From Flavobacterium humi (lineage in GTDB: Bacteria > Bacteroidota > Bacteroidia > Flavobacteriales > Flavobacteriaceae), in contig NZ_SRLH01000003.1 in NCBI RefSeq assembly GCF_004745595.1, positions 434,001 through 498,000 of the forward strand: a DNA stretch of 64,000 bases, given 5' to 3'. Below the pieces are notes generated by a model, which was given only the letters and a program-made list of their open reading frames with translations, did not search any database and was not told where the DNA came from. The position numbers and the translations under genes were made by a program. Positions within the stretch are counted from its first letter, which is position 1. Each line of letters starts with the position of its first letter. Below, one piece after another: positions 62,891 to 64,000 of the stretch.

Positions 62891-63328
62891 TTAATGAAAG
62901 ATATTCTGTATGAATTTTGAGAATTTATAACTGTAACTCTCCGTATCCATTATAGGACAGACGGATTTGGATGCCATTTCCTGGGAAATAATATACGGTT
63001 TGGCTTTGTAGTGGCCTTTGGTCATTAATTGATCATAGACTTTTTGGGCATTGGTAATACGGTTATCATGGAAATAAACCAGTATACCGGTTTCGGTGTT
63101 GAGTTTGTCATGTTGTACACCGGGAATGCTTTTAAGGTTTCGATGGATGTCTTTTGCCTCCAACGGATCTACCGGAGGAGTAAAGTCAATACGGCTGATC
63201 TGTATTGTGGCATTGTCATATACCACTTTGGTAGCGGTGGCTATATGCACGATCAATATAATAAACAGTATTGCTGTGAGTGCGAAGAAGCCTCCTATAA
63301 ACCCTTTAATTTTCCTGTTCAGTTTCAT
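62891..63328 (-). CDS. Membrane-anchored HMA-like protein lacking the metal Cys pair
   Basis: A protein of 145 residues with one N-terminal membrane helix (about 10-32, FALTAILFIILIVHIATA). The soluble part (residues about 40-115) has the beta-alpha-beta-beta-alpha-beta spacing of a heavy-metal-associated domain (NLKSIPGVQHDKLNTETG, then VYDQLMTKGHYKAKP), but the CxxC loop is replaced by DFTPPVDP, so copper binding of the usual kind is not expected. One Cys remains in KSVCPIMD. It is encoded 18 nt upstream of the globin-like lipoprotein and probably shares its transcript. Confidence 0.6.
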   Translation of the reverse strand: MKLNRKIKGFIGGFFALTAILFIILIVHIATATKVVYDNATIQISRIDFTPPVDPLEAKDIHRNLKSIPGVQHDKLNTETGILVYFHDNRITNAQKVYDQLMTKGHYKAKPYIISQEMASKSVCPIMDTESYSYKFSKFIQNIFH

Positions 63329-63407
63329 AATTATATGGTTTTTAGTTGTTTATTATATATGTACGAGAAAAAAGAAAGGATGGTTTTATCCGGATTTAAA
63401 AAAAGCA

Positions 63408-63438
63408 TAAAAAAAACCTGCTTGTTAGGGCAGGTTTT
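63408..63438 (-). terminator. Terminator of the NTF2-like protein gene
   Basis: On the minus strand AAAACCTGC / GCAGGTTTT with an 8-nt loop, followed by further T bases, just after the stop at 63444. Confidence 0.88.
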
Positions 63439-63443
63439 GAATA

Positions 63444-63935
63444 TTATTTTTTAAGCTTCTGGATCAAAGGGTCTTCCAGTAGCGTTTTGATTTTGACCAC
63501 TGCATCCGAATTATCGTTTGGTACGGTCATTGAAAGGACATAATGTTTTATTTTCCATTGGTTACCTTCCTTGACCAGGACGCCGGAACCGCGGCATATT
63601 TTCATTTGGGTATCCAGCAGTTCATCGAACCAGGCTGTTTTCCCAGAGGCGTCAAAATAAATATGACGTTCGAGCGGCGTAAAATTCCAGGCTTTGCCTT
63701 TGTCAAAATAGGGTTTGGCAAAGGCCATAAAGGCGGGTTTGTCCCAATTCTCAGTAGCGTCAGTACCAATGAACACGGACTGGTCTGCCATGAGGCTGAA
63801 ATATGCTTCAAATTTTGCCTGGGCCGCAGCTTTGTGCCAGGCATCGAGGGTCGTGTTTATGGAGGCGGTTTCCTTGTTTTGGGAGAAGGCAATGCCAGAA
63901 ATAAATAGTGCGAAAAGGAGTGTGAATTTCTTCAT
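63444..63935 (-). CDS. Secreted NTF2-like (SnoaL-type) protein
   Basis: A protein of 163 residues with a signal peptide (ending IAFSQ). The body (LDAWHKAAAQAKFEAYFSLM, then HIYFDASGKTAWFDELLDTQM and the strand GNQWKIKHYVLSMTVP) is the cone-shaped NTF2/SnoaL fold common in small Bacteroidota secreted proteins. No catalytic residues can be assigned; the function is unknown. It is monocistronic, with its own terminator. Confidence 0.82.
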   Translation of the reverse strand: MKKFTLLFALFISGIAFSQNKETASINTTLDAWHKAAAQAKFEAYFSLMADQSVFIGTDATENWDKPAFMAFAKPYFDKGKAWNFTPLERHIYFDASGKTAWFDELLDTQMKICRGSGVLVKEGNQWKIKHYVLSMTVPNDNSDAVVKIKTLLEDPLIQKLKK

Positions 63936-64000
63936 AGGTGGTTTGTTGGTTTTTGTAAAGTTACACTTTTTGAGGTAAAAGGGAAGGGGATTGGTTTGGG

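Overview
The window reads as a chromosome segment of a Bacteroidota member, most likely family Flavobacteriaceae and close to Flavobacterium. The evidence is type IX secretion (T9SS) C-terminal sorting domains of both type A and type B, a gldH gliding lipoprotein gene, PorP/SprF and PorE-like proteins, a GLPGLI-family protein, -7 promoter boxes of the form TAnnTTTG, and the near absence of Shine-Dalgarno sequences. I see no rRNA, tRNA, CRISPR array, transposase or phage gene.

Layout. 1-6.3 kb: the 3' end of a U32 peptidase gene, then ricT (PSP1 family), gldH and a class A penicillin-binding protein packed head to tail, then the two subunits of a 3-oxoacid CoA-transferase. 6.4-13.7 kb: two large T9SS type A cargo proteins, an M4 metallopeptidase and a delta-60 repeat protein. 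13.8-21.5 kb: a 40-bp-phased palindrome array, class I fumarase, a leucine-rich repeat protein, a SpmA/SpmB-type membrane protein and a secreted subtilase with a P domain. 21.5-32.7 kb: an exonuclease, Ogt, and the heme locus. The heme locus is a nine-gene minus-strand operon (hemA-hemC-hemD-hemE-unknown-GNAT-hemF-hemB-cytochrome c) divergent from an AraC regulator, hemH and a HemJ-type protoporphyrinogen oxidase, followed by a NtrY-like kinase. Together these cover 5-aminolevulinate to protoheme plus glutamyl-tRNA reductase; only hemL is missing from the window. 34-40.7 kb: housekeeping genes (enoyl-CoA hydratase, HD hydrolase, acyl-ACP desaturase with PlsC, bacilliredoxin, CAT-like acetyltransferase, HAD hydrolase, HflX). 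40.8-49.3 kb: a giant T9SS type B cargo gene with its PorP/SprF and PorE-like partners.

49.4-62.2 kb is visibly more AT-rich and looks like an accessory island. On the minus strand a membrane-spanning TPR-AraC regulator is followed by a 66-residue peptide with a Gly-Gly leader, a perfect hairpin, and three paralogous subtilases that carry an unusual 220-240 residue insertion between catalytic Asp and His. On the plus strand a small secreted Thr/Val/Ser-rich protein is followed by another hairpin, a GLPGLI protein and a TonB-receptor-like protein. A palindrome CAATTTnnAAATTG occurs at the peptide promoter, upstream of the middle subtilase, and twice in the 514-bp gap between the two arms. This ties them into one candidate regulon and is the best candidate here for an undescribed system (a peptide-plus-protease cassette). 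The island ends in a structured non-coding stretch with a large attC-like inverted repeat.

62.3-64 kb: a lipoprotein-anchored truncated-globin-like protein, a membrane-anchored HMA-like protein and an NTF2-like secreted protein.
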